From Diploptera punctata (Eukaryota; Arthropoda; Insecta; Blattodea; Blaberidae), in contig JASPKZ010007797.1 in NCBI GenBank assembly GCA_030220185.1, positions 2,772,001-2,836,000 on the forward strand: 64,000 nt of DNA, written 5' to 3'. A program made the position numbers and the translations under genes. The notes under the pieces are model-generated. The model was given only the letters and a program-made list of their open reading frames with translations. It made no database searches and was not told the origin of the DNA. Shown here piece by piece: positions 31,047-40,600 of this stretch. Every line of letters starts with the position of its first letter. Position 1 is the first letter of the stretch.

Positions 31047-32361
31047 CAGTCATTAAGTTTTGAGATTGAGCGCATAGTGGCACTGTGATGCACTATAGTG
31101 TCTAGATGGCGCCATGGTATGGTACCTTGTCAGTTAGTCTCTCGTCCTAGCAAGAGACAGTTGAGTGCATGCACTGCAAGCAGAATTAAGGTCTTTGCTG
31201 TGACGGTGATTTGATTGCGTTTGTCGGAACTCGAGATGTCTGTTAGAGCAACAAGTTCTGTCAGAAATTAGGCAAGACCAGTGCCGAAACGTTTCAAATG
31301 ATGCAACAAGTTTATGTGAGTATGTATTGAGTCGCAGTGTTGTGTTTAGGTGACACCGACGTTTTTTGCAAGGAAGAGTCAGTTTGGAAGATGATGTGCA
31401 TACTGGTCTCTCACAAATAATTCAAACTAAACACAAGATTGAAGAAGTAGTAACGTTGATGCATGCTAACTGCTCCCAATCAGTAGATGATCTGGCAGTA
31501 GTGGTAGGGGTCAGCCATGGTACTTGCTACAAAATTCTGTCTCATGACCTGAACGTGTCTCGTGTTACTCAGCACAGTGTGCCACGAATCCTGTCACAAG
31601 ACCAACATGATGACCGCATGATAATTTGTGGTGACTTCATCAGTAGTGCTGATGTGATCCAACATTTCTGAATCAGATAAAAACTGGAGACGAAACATGG
31701 TGTTTTCTTTACGATCCGCAACTGAAATGACAATCCGTCATCTGGAAAACGCCATTATCACCATGACAGAAAAAACTGTGACAAGACAGGTCAAAAGGCA
31801 AGGTGATGCTTGAGCTGTTTTTTTTTATTCAAATGGAATTGTTCACATGGAATTCATATCAGAAGGTGAAACTGTAAACAAAACCTGCTACAAAGAGATC
31901 CTTGGCCGTTTACGCGATTCAATTCGCCATAAGCAACCTCAGCTTTGGTGTACAAAGAATTGGCTGTTGCTACACGACAACATCCCCACACATCATTCTG
32001 TCCTTGTCCAAGAGTAACTTGCAAGGTAACAGTTTTGCCATACCTCTGTACTCACCTGATCTCGCGCCATGCAATTTTTTTTCTTTTTCCTCGCATGAAA
32101 GCAATCCTATATTTCATTCTTCCGAAGAGGTCATGACTGCCATGAGAGAAGCCATATGGGACCTTCCTGCCAACATCTTTCAGCGGTGCTTCCAGCAGCT
32201 TTACCAACTTTAGCAAATGTGTATAACGGCCAACAGCGACTATTTTGAGAGAGGATGTGGTTCTGTTTAAGTGTACGCCGAGTTATTGGCATCTTGTGAG
32301 ACATCCAGATTCCTGTGGGTGTCTACCCTCCAGGCGTAAAAGTCTCAGAACTTAATGACTG
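31047..32361 (+). mobile_element. Mariner-like transposon relic, 1.3 kb
   Basis: The left end CAGTCATTAAGTTTTGAGAT and the right end TCTCAGAACTTAATGACTG are inverted copies flanked by TA. Its left end is 62 bp after the TA closing the previous element. Transposase remnants are in several frames. Confidence 0.88.
31366..32216 (+). pseudogene. Decayed mariner transposase
   Basis: The frame from 31366 gives GRVSLEDDVHTGLSQIIQTK and VDDLAVVVGVSHGTCYKILS, matching the DNA-binding half of classical mariner transposases. After a stop, fragments such as WCTKNWLLLHDNIPTHHSV contain the second catalytic region, and later frames the LAPCNFF-type third region. Multiple stops and shifts. Confidence 0.82.
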
Positions 32362-32584
32362 TAGTAGTATAGATACACCATGTATTAACAACAATACTGT
32401 CCAATTAGTGTATATAATTTTTTGAAATATTAAAATCTTTGTATCTCAAATGAACAATATATGGCTTATCATGTTATTGCCTTAAGCCCTTCAATTTATA
32501 ATAACATAGGCCCAAATTAGGCAGTTGATCCCAAATTTTAAGTAAAATTTCAGTTTTAATAAAATTTCTAATGGGAAGTAACAC
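32362..32584. other. Intronic stretch without recognised features
   Basis: AT-rich Vps13 intron sequence between the mariner relic and a LINE tail. Confidence 0.4.
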
Positions 32585-32690
32585 TAACTAACTCAATGGC
32601 ACTATCAAAGCCGGAGGTTCATAGCATGTGGACATAAGCTCTCCAGACATCCTTATCTTGAGCTAATGTTTTCCAATCATTCCCTGGTTT
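32585..32690 (-). pseudogene. LINE type 1 tail
   Basis: Minus strand: TGATTGGAAAACATTAGCTC, GGAGAGCTTATGTCCACATG, as in 11880-11990. Strongly 5' truncated. Confidence 0.65.
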
Positions 32691-32985
32691 CATAGCATTT
32701 GGTGCACAGGAATTAACAGCATATATAAGAAACCAAAAGGATGCAGGAATGTTGGTAGACCGAAGAAGAGATGGATCCAACTTTTGAATGAGAATCTATG
32801 AGACCGGAACAAGCCACATGGGCTTAATCCGTGATTGTTGATAATAATGATGATGCTATAAGAAAGAAATTAGCATTTAGATTGGAACTTGCTCAGGTAG
32901 CTAGTCAGTAGAGTATTGGCCTAAAAAGCCAAAGGTCCTGGGTTCAAGCCCCAGTCTGAGCATATAATTTTTCTCTTTGAATATG
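32690..32985 (+). mobile_element. tRNA-like element containing a LINE-tail insertion
   Basis: The tRNA-like core lies at 32886-32957 (GCTCAGGTAGCTAGTCAGTA, B box GGTTCAAGCCCC), with a TTTTTCTCTT tail after it. Upstream, between TATATAAGAAA (near 32715) and CTATAAGAAAG (near 32858), about 130 bp of LINE 3' sequence with a (TGA)n-type tail has been inserted, flanked by TATAAGAAA. Confidence 0.7.
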
Positions 32986-33400
32986 ATTCCCTGTAAATTT
33001 GCCTCTCCCAAATAATATTATTTCCAATCTGATTCTTGGCCTATCTATTGGACACTTTCCCTATGGTTTTCCTACAAAGAGTTTCCATATCCTTCTTTCA
33101 TTCTCCATTCATGCCACATGTCCTGCCCAATGTAATCTATGAGACTTTAATGTTCTTATTACATCTAGTTTCGTATAAAGATCATGTAGTTCACTGTTCA
33201 CAATCTTCTCCATTCACTTGTCTGTCTCTGTTCAGTCTAAAATTTTTCCAAATAACTTTATTCTCAAATACTTCTAATATTTTTCCTCCCTTAAACCAAG
33301 AGTCCTTATTTTGCATCCATATAATATAACTGAGAGAATAACTGTTTTATATATTTTCAGTTTAATGTTTTTTGATAGAAGTTGGAATGACAAGAGTCCC
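32985..33400 (-). pseudogene. LINE 3' fragment, type 1 relative
   Basis: Broken minus-strand frames give LLSKNIKLKIYKTVILSVIL, then YGC, and further a RLHWAGHVA piece and a GKCPIDRPRIR piece. Same domain as 11430-11990. Confidence 0.7.
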
Positions 33401-33502
33401 GTAATATATAATAACATGCATTTCCAGAAATGAACCTATGTTTAATTTCTTTTTGCATTTCAAGTAACATTATGAGACAAATTATAAATATTACATAATT
33501 GA

Positions 33503-33810
33503 ATGGGGCACGCCGTAGCATAGTGGTTAAGGCACTGCCCTACAAGCCTGAAGATCGAGGGTTCAAGTCCCAGTGGGTCAGGATTTTTAAACTGACCCAA
33601 ACCCTCTGGCGGCACAATGACCCTGGGGTCGACTTAGCCTCTAATGGAAATGAGTACCAGATACTTGTTCTGGGGGTAAAGGCAGCCATCACACAGGGCT
33701 GACAACCTGGCTGACATCAAGTGCCTATTGTCCAGAAAAAGTGGGAGCCTTAACCTCCTACTACCCCAAGGGCCTCCTGAGGCCTGTAGTGGGATCACTT
33801 TACTTAATTT
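33503..33810 (+). mobile_element. SINE family B copy
   Basis: The head GGGGCACGCCGTAGCATAGT, GGTTAAGGCACTGC and B box GGGTTCAAGTCCCAG are tRNA-like. The body has CTGGCGGCACAATGACCCTG, GCCTCTAATGGAAATGAGTA and the end CTGAGGCCTGTAGTGGGATC. Other copies: 34806-35012 (minus) and 40879-41175 (plus). Confidence 0.88.
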
Positions 33811-34261
33811 TTACATAACTGAATTGGACATTTTTATGCCTCGCCTCTTAAAAATATGTATTTCTCACTGCCTAGTTTTGAAAGCATCCCTCCATCAGCA
33901 GCTAAACTCTGCTAGTTATAGATGGTGTTTCAAAATGTTCTCCAAACTATTGATATGAAGAAATGGCTATTCTTTACAACCTGTGATGCTACTTCTTTTA
34001 ATTCCTTAATAAACTTCTGTCAAATTTTATTCTTAGGATTTCCTGTTTCAAATTAGTTCCCACCATTTACAATGATTTTTACATTTTTTTCTAATGATTA
34101 TTTCAATATATTTTTCTATGATATTTAACTACATACATAGTATGAAGAAGTGGCAGCCATATTGATTTTAACAAATATTCTATGTAACAACAAGGACTGT
34201 TCAAGTGCAGCCAACCTAGAGTATGTACTAATTAACTGTACACATTTACTTCAGAATTTCA

Positions 34262-34356
34262 GAGTTTACTATAATTCCCTAGTAAAGCTGCAAAGCATAG
34301 CATGAAAATGCTGTGATTGCAGTGAAAGACCTGCCCTTGGGCAGAATTACTATGGA
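34262..34356 (+). mobile_element. SINE family C, 5'-truncated tail
   Basis: CTAGTAAAGCTGCAAAGCAT through GGCAGAATTACTATGGATGG, flanked by ACTAT on both sides. The other hAT-like copy is continuous here, which confirms the insertion. Confidence 0.8.
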
Positions 34357-34454
34357 TGGACTATTTATTTTTAAGTGTTGCATCTTTCACAGGTTAGAGT
34401 GCTTAAATTGCATTAGGTTAGCTTTTAGGTTGGTCTTTCACAGGTTAAAGTATT

Positions 34455-34790
34455 TAAAATTCATCGGAGAACATATTGTTTAAACAACTCACCTCATAGG
34501 ATTCATGCTTCCATGATATCGCGATATCATGGAAGCATGAATCCTATGAGGTGAGTTGTTTAAACAATATGTTCTCCGATGAATTTTAATGATTATACCT
34601 CATAATATTGTTTATTTTTTATTATTTCACTCACCTCATACTTCATATGAAGTATGAGGTGAGTGAAATAATAAAAAATAAACAATATTAAAGAACCTTA
34701 TAGTGTTATTTCCTATCTATATAACTTAATACCTCATAATGTTTACTTCCCAACATTAATTAAATATAAAGTACTTAAATTGCATTAAGT
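34455..34790. mobile_element. Two nested PLE-end palindromes without cores
   Basis: Outer arms: AAACAACTCACCTCATAGGA and its mirror around CATGATATCGCGATATCATG. A second palindrome, CACTCACCTCATACTTCATATG and mirror, follows at 34600-34700. Both have lost the central region where a hammerhead would be. Family ends (CCTCATAATGTTTACTTCCC) follow at 34732. Confidence 0.75.
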
Positions 34791-34805
34791 TAGCTTTTAG
34801 AAAAA

Positions 34806-35012
34806 AAGGTAAAATGATCCCACTACAGGCCTCAGGAGGCCTTTGGGATAGTAGGAGGTTAAGGCTCCCAATTTTTCTGGACAATCGGCACTTGATGTCA
34901 GCCCAGTGTGATGGCCACCTTTACCCCCAGAACAAGTGTCTTTTTACTCATTTCCATTAGAGGCTAAGTTGACTCCAGGACCACAGTGCCGTTTGAAGGT
35001 TAGGGTCAGGGT
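34806..35012 (-). mobile_element. SINE family B, truncated copy
   Basis: Minus-strand match to the 3' two thirds of 33503-33810 (GCCTCTAATGGAAATGAGTA, CTGAGGCCTGTAGTGGGATC). The tRNA head is missing. Confidence 0.82.
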
Positions 35013-35276
35013 TAGCTTTTAGATTCGTTAAATATTGTGTATATGTTGACTGCATCCTGTGTTTCCATAGTATAAACCACTTCACATTTGTTAGGGCATG
35101 TGTATGATTGGAACTTAGAAAACTTTTTCATATCACATGTTGTAAAGAATCCCCGAACAAATTTATGTTGATTGTTGAAGAATTCAAAATTTATTTAAAA
35201 AATGTTTGGACAAAAGCCCTTTTTGAAATAAGCTTCCAAAGTTACTATATTTATGAGTATGTTGTCTATGAATCAG

Positions 35277-35403
35277 GCATGTGTTCCTGGTGGAGAAGTG
35301 TCGGCTGTGGGGCACATGGGATGTGGAATGGGTGGTACGTGTGGATGATATTATGGCTGTCCCTCACATAGCAGAAAACAAATTGGTCTTCAAAGTGAGA
35401 CAG
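35277..35403 (+). CDS. Vps13: VPS13-family protein, exon d
   Basis: The acceptor is ATGAATCAG and the donor CAG|GTAAGT. The first base completes the glutamine codon left by exon c, and then 42 codons include HVFLVEKCRLWGTWDVEWVV and DDIMAVPHIAENKLVFKVRQ. Alternating hydrophobic strands and a conserved tryptophan are typical of the PH-like domain at the end of VPS13. The preceding intron, 27393-35276, is 7.9 kb and carries three Tc1/mariner transposons in a row. Confidence 0.87.
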
Positions 35404-35639
35404 GTAAGTTAAAATTTTGTAATGATATAGTGGGAGATGTTTTACTTTGAATTCTTCTCAAAACCTTGAGTTTGAATGATGAAATTATTGAACTCACTCT
35501 GGCAAAGAAATGTCCCCAAAACTCCAAATGGACTGTAATACACAGTTCAAAGTTTAGGAGTAAAAAATAACCAAATATTTAATAAATGAGATGAGTCTGT
35601 TCATCTTACCTCATAAATTGTTGTGTTCTTTTGAACATA

Positions 35640-35870
35640 ATGGTTTATTTTAGGAAGTAATATTTTGAGGTTCTTTTAATAAGTTTTTTTGAGACTGGAA
35701 ACATCTTACCTCAATTTAATGTTGATTTGTTCTCGAAAATGTTGAGCAAACTGAAGATGATATAGAAGATTATATCGAAATATGTTCGAGAACAAATCAA
35801 CATTAAATTGAGTTAAGATGTTTCCAGTCTCAAAAAAACTTGATCTTTTGTACATGTTTTAATATTATTA
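35640..35870. mobile_element. PLE palindrome
   Basis: Left end TTAGGAAGTAATATTTTGAG. Arms ATCTTACCTCAATTTAATGT and mirror. The centre carries one hammerhead motif that spans the symmetry axis. The right terminal sequence is missing. Confidence 0.78.
35748..35789 (+). ncRNA. Hammerhead-like motif
   Basis: CTGAAGA (35751-35757), stem II GATATA/TATATC with loop GAAGAT, GAAA, then TATGTTC. Good core and a good stem II. Stem III (ACATGT in related copies) is altered to ATATGT here. Confidence 0.65.
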
Positions 35871-36150
35871 TGAGTTAGGGATTTTGACTCACCTCATATT
35901 TTTTATTTTCTTGCAGACTATAGTTTCTCCACATTTATGTGTCATCAGTCCTGTAGGATGTCATCAATCCTGTAGGATCGATAGCCACAAATTCATCAGT
36001 TAGGAAGCATTGACAATGACACATAAATGTGGAGAAACTATAGTCTGCAAGAAAATAAAAAAAATATGAGGTGAGTCAAAATCCCTAACTCATAATAATT
36101 AAAAGAAACCTCATAGTGTTACTTCCTACAAATATTAAATAATGTTTTGA
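35870..36150. mobile_element. PLE palindrome
   Basis: Arms GACTCACCTCATATTTTTTA, TGCAGACTATAGTTTCTCCA and mirrors. The right terminus is AACCTCATAGTGTTACTTCC. Related to 37745-38690 and 50990-51650. Confidence 0.8.
35913..35951 (-). ncRNA. Hammerhead-like motif
   Basis: Minus strand: CTGATGA, stem II CACAT/ATGTG with a two-base loop, then GA and GAAA, the self-complementary ACTATAGT, C. The core is canonical apart from two extra bases after stem II. The mirror copy at about 36005-36050 has TTGACAA in place of the core. Confidence 0.6.
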
Positions 36151-36154
36151 TATA

Positions 36155-36375
36155 TTTGAAGAGAAAAAATATATGCTCAGACTGGGGTTTGAATTCAGGA
36201 CCTTTGGCTTTCTAGGCCAATGCTCTACCGCTGAGCTATCTGGGCACTCCAATCTAAATTGCAAATTTTTCTCTTATACATTGTTAATTCCCGCCAGGTT
36301 CTGGGTTCAAACTCCAATCTAAGCGTATAATTTTTCTCATCAAATATAATTTGTCCTTCAGTAAGAAGTGTTAAC
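36155..36375. mobile_element. Deleted inverted pair of tRNA-like elements
   Basis: The minus arm has a full tRNA-like core (36178-36250, GCCCAGATAGCTCAGCGGTA). The plus arm retains only the B-box part and tail (GGGTTCAAACTCC, TTTTTCTCATCAAATATAAT). Confidence 0.7.
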
Positions 36376-36379
36376 ATAA

Positions 36380-37130
36380 TAATGAAAACATTAATTGTTT
36401 CAATATGCTTGCATATTATATTCAGCTTGGACAGACTGTTGAATAATTGGTTCTCAGCCCTGAAGTCGACTTCCCCTCCATCTTTTGGTTGACTGAAGAA
36501 CTCGCAAATCAAATCCTTCTCCCTGGGAATTTCAAAATTCATAATCCTATTAATATTTTATTTTACGAAGTGATATTTTGAGGTTACTTTAATTAAATTA
36601 TTTTTAGTCTGTTCATCTTACCTCAATATTAATATTGATATGTTCTTGAACATGCTTCGATTATATCATAATCATCATCAGCATCTTACCTAGACTGGTG
36701 GGATGATGATTATGATATAATCGATTCAAGAACAAATCAACATTAATATTGAGGTAAGATGAACAGACTAAAAATAATTTAATTCAATTCATAATCCTAT
36801 CTCTGTTCTTCTGGATGTAGATCTTCTTCCAAACGGTCAATTCTTTTGTATTTTCTATTTCAACAATTTTGAAATTATTGAAACAGTTAGAAATAGAAAA
36901 TACAAAAGAACTGACCATTTGGGAGATCTACATCCAGAAGAACAGAAGAAGGATTATGGATTTTGAAATTCCTGGGAAAAGGATTTGATTTACAAGTTCT
37001 TCGCTCAACCAGAAGACGGAGTGGGAGTCGACATCTAGGACCGACAGCATAAAATTCTGGTCAAGCTTATGGTGATATGCAGGCATATTGAAACATGTTC
37101 TATTATTCATTTAATATATCTCAAAGAAGA
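36380..37130. mobile_element. PLE fragments: minus copy, palindrome, plus copy
   Basis: 36405-36545 (minus) and 36865-37105 (plus) encode PLE C-terminal remnants (ENTKELTIWEIYIQK, NRRRIMDFEIPGK). Between them 36545-36790 is a complete hairpin element with TTACCTCAATATTAATATTG arms. At 36830-36900 the plus copy starts with its own small hairpin around CAATAATTTTGAAATTATTG-like sequence. Confidence 0.7.
36646..36684 (-). ncRNA. Hammerhead-like motif with canonical CTGATGA
   Basis: Minus strand: GCTGATGA, stem II GATTAT/ATAATC with loop GAT, GAA, GCATGT, T, CAAG. Stem III starts with G in place of A, which breaks its first pair. In frame the core reads A-D-D-D. Confidence 0.65.
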
Positions 37131-37740
37131 ATAAATTATATTTGAAGAGAAAAATATATGCTGAGACTGGGGTTTGAACCAAGGACCTTTCACTTCCTAT
37201 GTGAATGCTCTACTGACTGAGATACCTGAGCACTCCAGTCTAGATGCAAATTTTTCTCTTATATACACTGTTAATACCCGAGCACTAAATGCTACGAACT
37301 GTTGCTCCTTGTGTTTAGATTGGATTTCTCAGGTGGCTCAGCCGATAGAGTATTCGCATAGAAAGTGAAAGGTCCTTGGTTCAAACCATAGTCTGAGTGT
37401 ATATTTTTTTCTTCAGATATAATTTATCCTTCATTAAGATGTATTAAATGAATAATAAAAACCATCGTAAGAGGCCGTACTAGTTTTATAATGTAATGTA
37501 AAATTCCCAATAAATGTCTTCTTAATAAAGAAGCACCATTTACAAGATTGAGCAACGATTCATAGCATTTAGTGCTCGGGAATTAACAGCGTATATAAGA
37601 AAAACATTTGTGTTTAGATTGGTGTGCTCAGGTAGCTCAGTCGGTAGAGCATTCACATAGAAAATGAAAGGTCCTGAGTTCTAACCCCAGTCTGAGCGTA
37701 TATTTTTATCTTCAAATATAATATTGAAACATGTCCAAAA
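37130..37740. mobile_element. Inverted pair of tRNA-like elements
   Basis: Minus core about 37160-37232, plus core 37626-37698 (GCTCAGGTAGCTCAGTCGGT). An extra partial tRNA copy lies at 37328-37400. TATATAAGAA precedes the plus core by about 36 bp. Tail TTAATAAAAACCATC-like sequence occurs in the middle, so the arrangement is a pair plus a third half unit. Confidence 0.72.
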
Positions 37741-37744
37741 CATT

Positions 37745-38690
37745 TAATATATGTAGGAAATAACATGGAGGATTCTTTTAATTATATTTGAGTTGGAAAT
37801 TTTGACTCACCTCATATTACTTTTTATGCAGACCTAGGTTTCATCGCTTCTGTGCGACATTGTTGATGCCTCCAACTGTCATTTTGTGGCTGTCCATCCT
37901 GTAAGTTGATTTCTGCTCCCTCTGCTGGTTGACCGATGAACTTTCAAATCAATTTTTTTTTTTTTCTCCAGGAATTTCAAAATTCATGGTTTTCTTTTTA
38001 TTCTTGCAGATGTAAATTTTCTCCCACATTGTGAATTCCTTAGATTTTTCTAACTGTTTTAGTAATTTGGCCTTGGTTTCAATTCTGTGTTTTTCTGACC
38101 ATGCATATGCAGCTATTGCAATTTTCCAATTTCTCCATTTTTAAGATTTCTAAATACAGATTGAAAGTTATATTATTTTTAGTCTGAACATCTTACCTCG
38201 ATATTAATATTCAGACTAAAAATAATATAATTAAAATAACCTCAAAATATAACTTCCTAAAATTAAATACAGATTGAAAGAACACCTTAGAAATGTTAAA
38301 AATGGAGAAATAGAAAAATCTGCAATAGTTGCACATGCATAGTCAGAAAAACATAGAATTGAAACTAAGGCCACATTACTAAAACAGAAAAATCTAAGGT
38401 ACTCACAATTTGTGAGAAAATTTACATCTGCAAGAATAAAAAGAAAACCATGAATTTTGAAATTCCTGGAGAAAGAAAAAAAAAAAATTGATTTGAAAGT
38501 TCATCGGTCAACCAGCAGAGGGAGCAGAAATCAACTTACAGGATGGACAGCCACAAAATGACAGTTGGAGGCATCAACAATGTCGCACAGAAGCGATGAA
38601 ACCTAGGTCTGCATAAAAAGTAATATGAGGTGAGTCAAAATTTCCAACTCAAATATAATGTCCAAAAATAACTAAACTTTTTATGGGGTG
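37745..38690. mobile_element. Large PLE inverted dimer, about 0.9 kb
   Basis: Arms of about 400 bp with TGACTCACCTCATATTACTT and TGCAGACCTAGGTTTCATCG and their mirrors. Each arm encodes decayed endonuclease sequence (KEHLRNVKNGEIEKSAIVAH-like). After GAA the arms show the self-complementary ACCTAGGT, but the hammerhead core has decayed to CAACAATG. The centre is interrupted by a later insertion, 38168-38263. Confidence 0.8.
38168..38263. mobile_element. Small PLE hairpin inserted into the PLE dimer, 17-bp duplication
   Basis: Flanked by TAAATACAGATTGAAAG at 38151-38167 and 38264-38280. The 96-bp insert has TTATTTTTAGTCTGAACATC and its partial mirror and ends AACCTCAAAATATAACTTCC, the family end. 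It is a core-less version of 36545-36790. Confidence 0.8.
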
Positions 38691-38750
38691 AGATGTAACA
38701 GACTCACCCTATTCATTAAATATCTTAGTGTTACAATAATAATGTTTCAG

Positions 38751-38891
38751 GATGAGAGCTTTAACTTCTTCTCCGGTGATGAGAGGTATATAGAATGTGA
38801 GGACATGTTGGTGCTGGAGTGGCTGCAGAAGAAGATAGAGACAGTCATGATCCTCAACATGGAAGACAAGCCATGTCCAAGTGAACTCTAG
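38751..38891 (+). CDS. Vps13: VPS13-family protein, terminal exon
   Basis: The acceptor is AATGTTTCAG. It encodes 46 residues starting DESFNFFSGDERYIECEDML and ending KPCPSEL, then TAG. It is in frame with exon d, giving 201 C-terminal residues over the five exons. The end falls close to the natural C terminus of VPS13-type proteins, so the stop is probably genuine. The 3' UTR follows, and no convincing AATAAA signal was seen before the repeat at 39060. Confidence 0.85.
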   Translation, partial: DESFNFFSGDERYIECEDMLVLEWLQKKIETVMILNMEDKPCPSEL

Positions 38892-39059
38892 TGCATTGTA
38901 CATTCCACATAATTCAGTGTCATGCTTCTATCCTTCCAGGCAAGTTCCAATCCTATATCTTTGTTATAATTACAGTTTTATTTACATTTTTACTTATTTA
39001 CAAAAACATTTCACTCATCTGAAATAATTGAAACTAAAAGTTTACAATTTGAAGAAAAT
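38892..39059 (+). other. Probable Vps13 3' UTR
   Basis: This is the AT-rich sequence directly after the Vps13 stop codon and before the next repeat. It shows no repeat family and no reading frame. Assignment as 3' UTR rests only on position. The polyadenylation site was not located. Confidence 0.4.
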
Positions 39060-39450
39060 ACTCGAATTCCAAAATATTAAATTTGAAGAGAAAAATTTTT
39101 TTTTTTGCCTAGACCGGGACTCGAACCTGGGACCCTTGGCTTTCCGGGCCAAGTGCTCTACCAACTGAGCTACCGAGGCGAGTTACGATCTAGACGCAAA
39201 TTTTTCTCTTATATACGTTGTAATTCCCTATCGCCAAATGCTTTTGAAACCATGGCGATAGGGAATTACAACGTATATAAGAGAAAAATTTGCGTCTAGA
39301 TCGTAACTCGCCTCGGTAGCTCAGTTGGTAGAGCACTTGGCCCGGAAAGCCAAGGGTCCCGGGTTCGAGTCCCGGTCTAGGCGAAAATTTTTCTCTTCAA
39401 ATTTAATTTATCTTTCATTGAGAAATGTTAAATTAATAATAATAAAAAAA
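39060..39450. mobile_element. Near-perfect inverted pair of tRNA-like elements
   Basis: tRNA-like cores at 39107-39179 (minus) and 39310-39382 (plus) are almost identical. The loop between arms is only about 17 bp (ATGCTTTTGAAACCAT). The plus core has A box TAGCTCAGTTGGTAGAGC, anticodon-loop bases CCGGAAA and a perfect T stem CCGGG/CCCGG. TATATAAGAG is upstream and AAATTTTTCTCTT follows. The GGA anticodon position would read serine codons, but base 33 is C rather than the invariant U, so it is tRNA-like and not a normal tRNA gene. Confidence 0.85.
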
Positions 39451-39474
39451 AAAAAAAACATCATTCCAAAATAT

Positions 39475-39720
39475 TCATCATTCATTTATGAATGAGTTGG
39501 AGAAACTGCTTTAATATCTCACCTCATAAAGTTGTGTGTCTTCACGATACCGGTTTCAAAAGTATAATTTTACTTCCATGTTCAGTCAAACTCAACAAAA
39601 TTATATTTTTGAAACCGGTATCGTGAAGACACGCAAATTTATGAGGTGAGATGTTAAAGCATTTTCTCCAACTCATTCATAAATGTAAATACATCATAGT
39701 GTTACCTCCCACTTTGATTT
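39475..39720. mobile_element. PLE palindrome with decayed hammerheads
   Basis: Arms ATGAGTTGGAGAAACTGCTT, TCTCACCTCATAAAGTTGTG and mirrors. After GAA both arms keep the self-complementary ACCGGT followed by A and TCG. The left core is CTGAACA and the right core is deleted. The right end is CATAGTGTTACCTCCCACTT. Near relative of 9778-9998. Confidence 0.8.
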
Positions 39721-39984
39721 TGTTTCAATTCATCATTCTTGTTTGTTAGAGCTGTTGATGTTTCCTGATTCTTTTCTTCCTTCACCATCCTGCTTATCAT
39801 TAACTTGTAGGTTTCTGTTCTGCATGGATGAATAAACACCATCACTCCAATGCTTCTTGGACCTTCCTTTTTTTCCATCTGCCTGGGGTAGTCCAATTCC
39901 ATATCTTTCTCAGTCATCAATCTTCCTGCATTCTTTTTTGATGACAATACCATAGTAGTCTTCAATCAAATGGTAAAGAGAAAA
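39721..39984 (-). other. Unrecognised minus-strand reading frame
   Basis: An 87-codon frame (39965-39702) contains KDMELDYPRQMEKKEGPRSI and TETYKLMISRMVKEEKNQET. It has fairly normal amino-acid composition, unlike chance frames nearby, and may be a fragment of a LINE or another protein. I do not recognise it. Confidence 0.3.
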
Positions 39985-40495
39985 ATTTATGATGTTTTTA
40001 TTATTGATTTAACATTTCTCACTGAAAGATAAATTAAATTTGAAGAGAAAAATTTTCGCCTAGACCGAGACTCGAACCCGGGACCCTTGGCTTTCCGGGC
40101 CAAGTGCTCTACCAACTGAGCTACCGAGGCGAGTTACGATCTAGACGCAAATTTTTCTCCTATATACGTTGTAATTTAATTGATCTTTCAGTGAGAAATG
40201 TTAAATCAATAATAAAAACATCATTTGAAGCCTTACTAGCTTTATAAAGTAATGTTAAATTCCCAATAAATGTCTTCTTAACTAAGAAGCCACCATTTGC
40301 AAAGATAGAAGCAATGGTTTCAAAAGCATTTGGCGATAGGGAATTACAACGTATATAAGAGAAAAATTTGCATCTAGATCGTAACTCGCCTCGGTAGCTC
40401 AGTTGGTAGAGCACTTGGCCCGGAAAGCCAAGGGTCCCAGGTTCGAGTCTCGGTCTAGGCAAAAATTTTTCTCTTCAAATTTAATAGAAAAATTT
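39985..40495. mobile_element. Inverted pair of tRNA-like elements
   Basis: Cores at 40058-40130 (minus) and 40388-40460 (plus). Same structure and almost the same sequence as 24060-24565, including the internal AATGTCTTCTTAACTAAGAA stretch. TATATAAGAG lies about 36 bp before the plus core. A further tRNA-like scrap follows at 40497-40545. Confidence 0.85.
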
Positions 40496-40600
40496 ATGCT
40501 TGAATTCAGAATCGAACCCCAGTTCAGGCATAATTTTTTCTTTAATAGTGAGTGGAGAACATATTTTTATCGACTCACCTCATATATTTTCAAATTTCTT

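Larger units (their letters stand above)
33965..35154 (+). mobile_element. hAT-like non-autonomous transposon, copy 1 with nested insertions
   Basis: The left end GGCTATTCTTTACAACCTGT and the mirrored right end (ACATGTTGTAAAGAATCCCC) match those of 55108-55987. Internal sequence also matches that copy in reverse, for example ATAGTATGAAGAAGTGGCAGCCATA against its complement near 55800. Copy 1 is longer because a SINE C tail (34262-34356), PLE palindromes (34455-34790) and a SINE B (34806-35012) landed inside it. Confidence 0.8.

Noticed and set aside
34497..34550. Hammerhead in the perfect hairpin around CATGATATCGCGATATCATG
   Set aside because: No CTGANGA or GAAA is present between the arms; the core has been deleted.
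39310..39382. Functional tRNA-Ser(GGA) gene
   Set aside because: The cloverleaf is good, but base 33 is C, no long variable arm typical of tRNA-Ser is present, one acceptor pair is mismatched, and it is one of many copies within a repeat.
24060..40495. CRISPR-like array because of regularly repeated palindromes
   Set aside because: Spacing is irregular, units are hundreds of bases, the genome is eukaryotic, and each unit is an inverted pair of tRNA-like elements.
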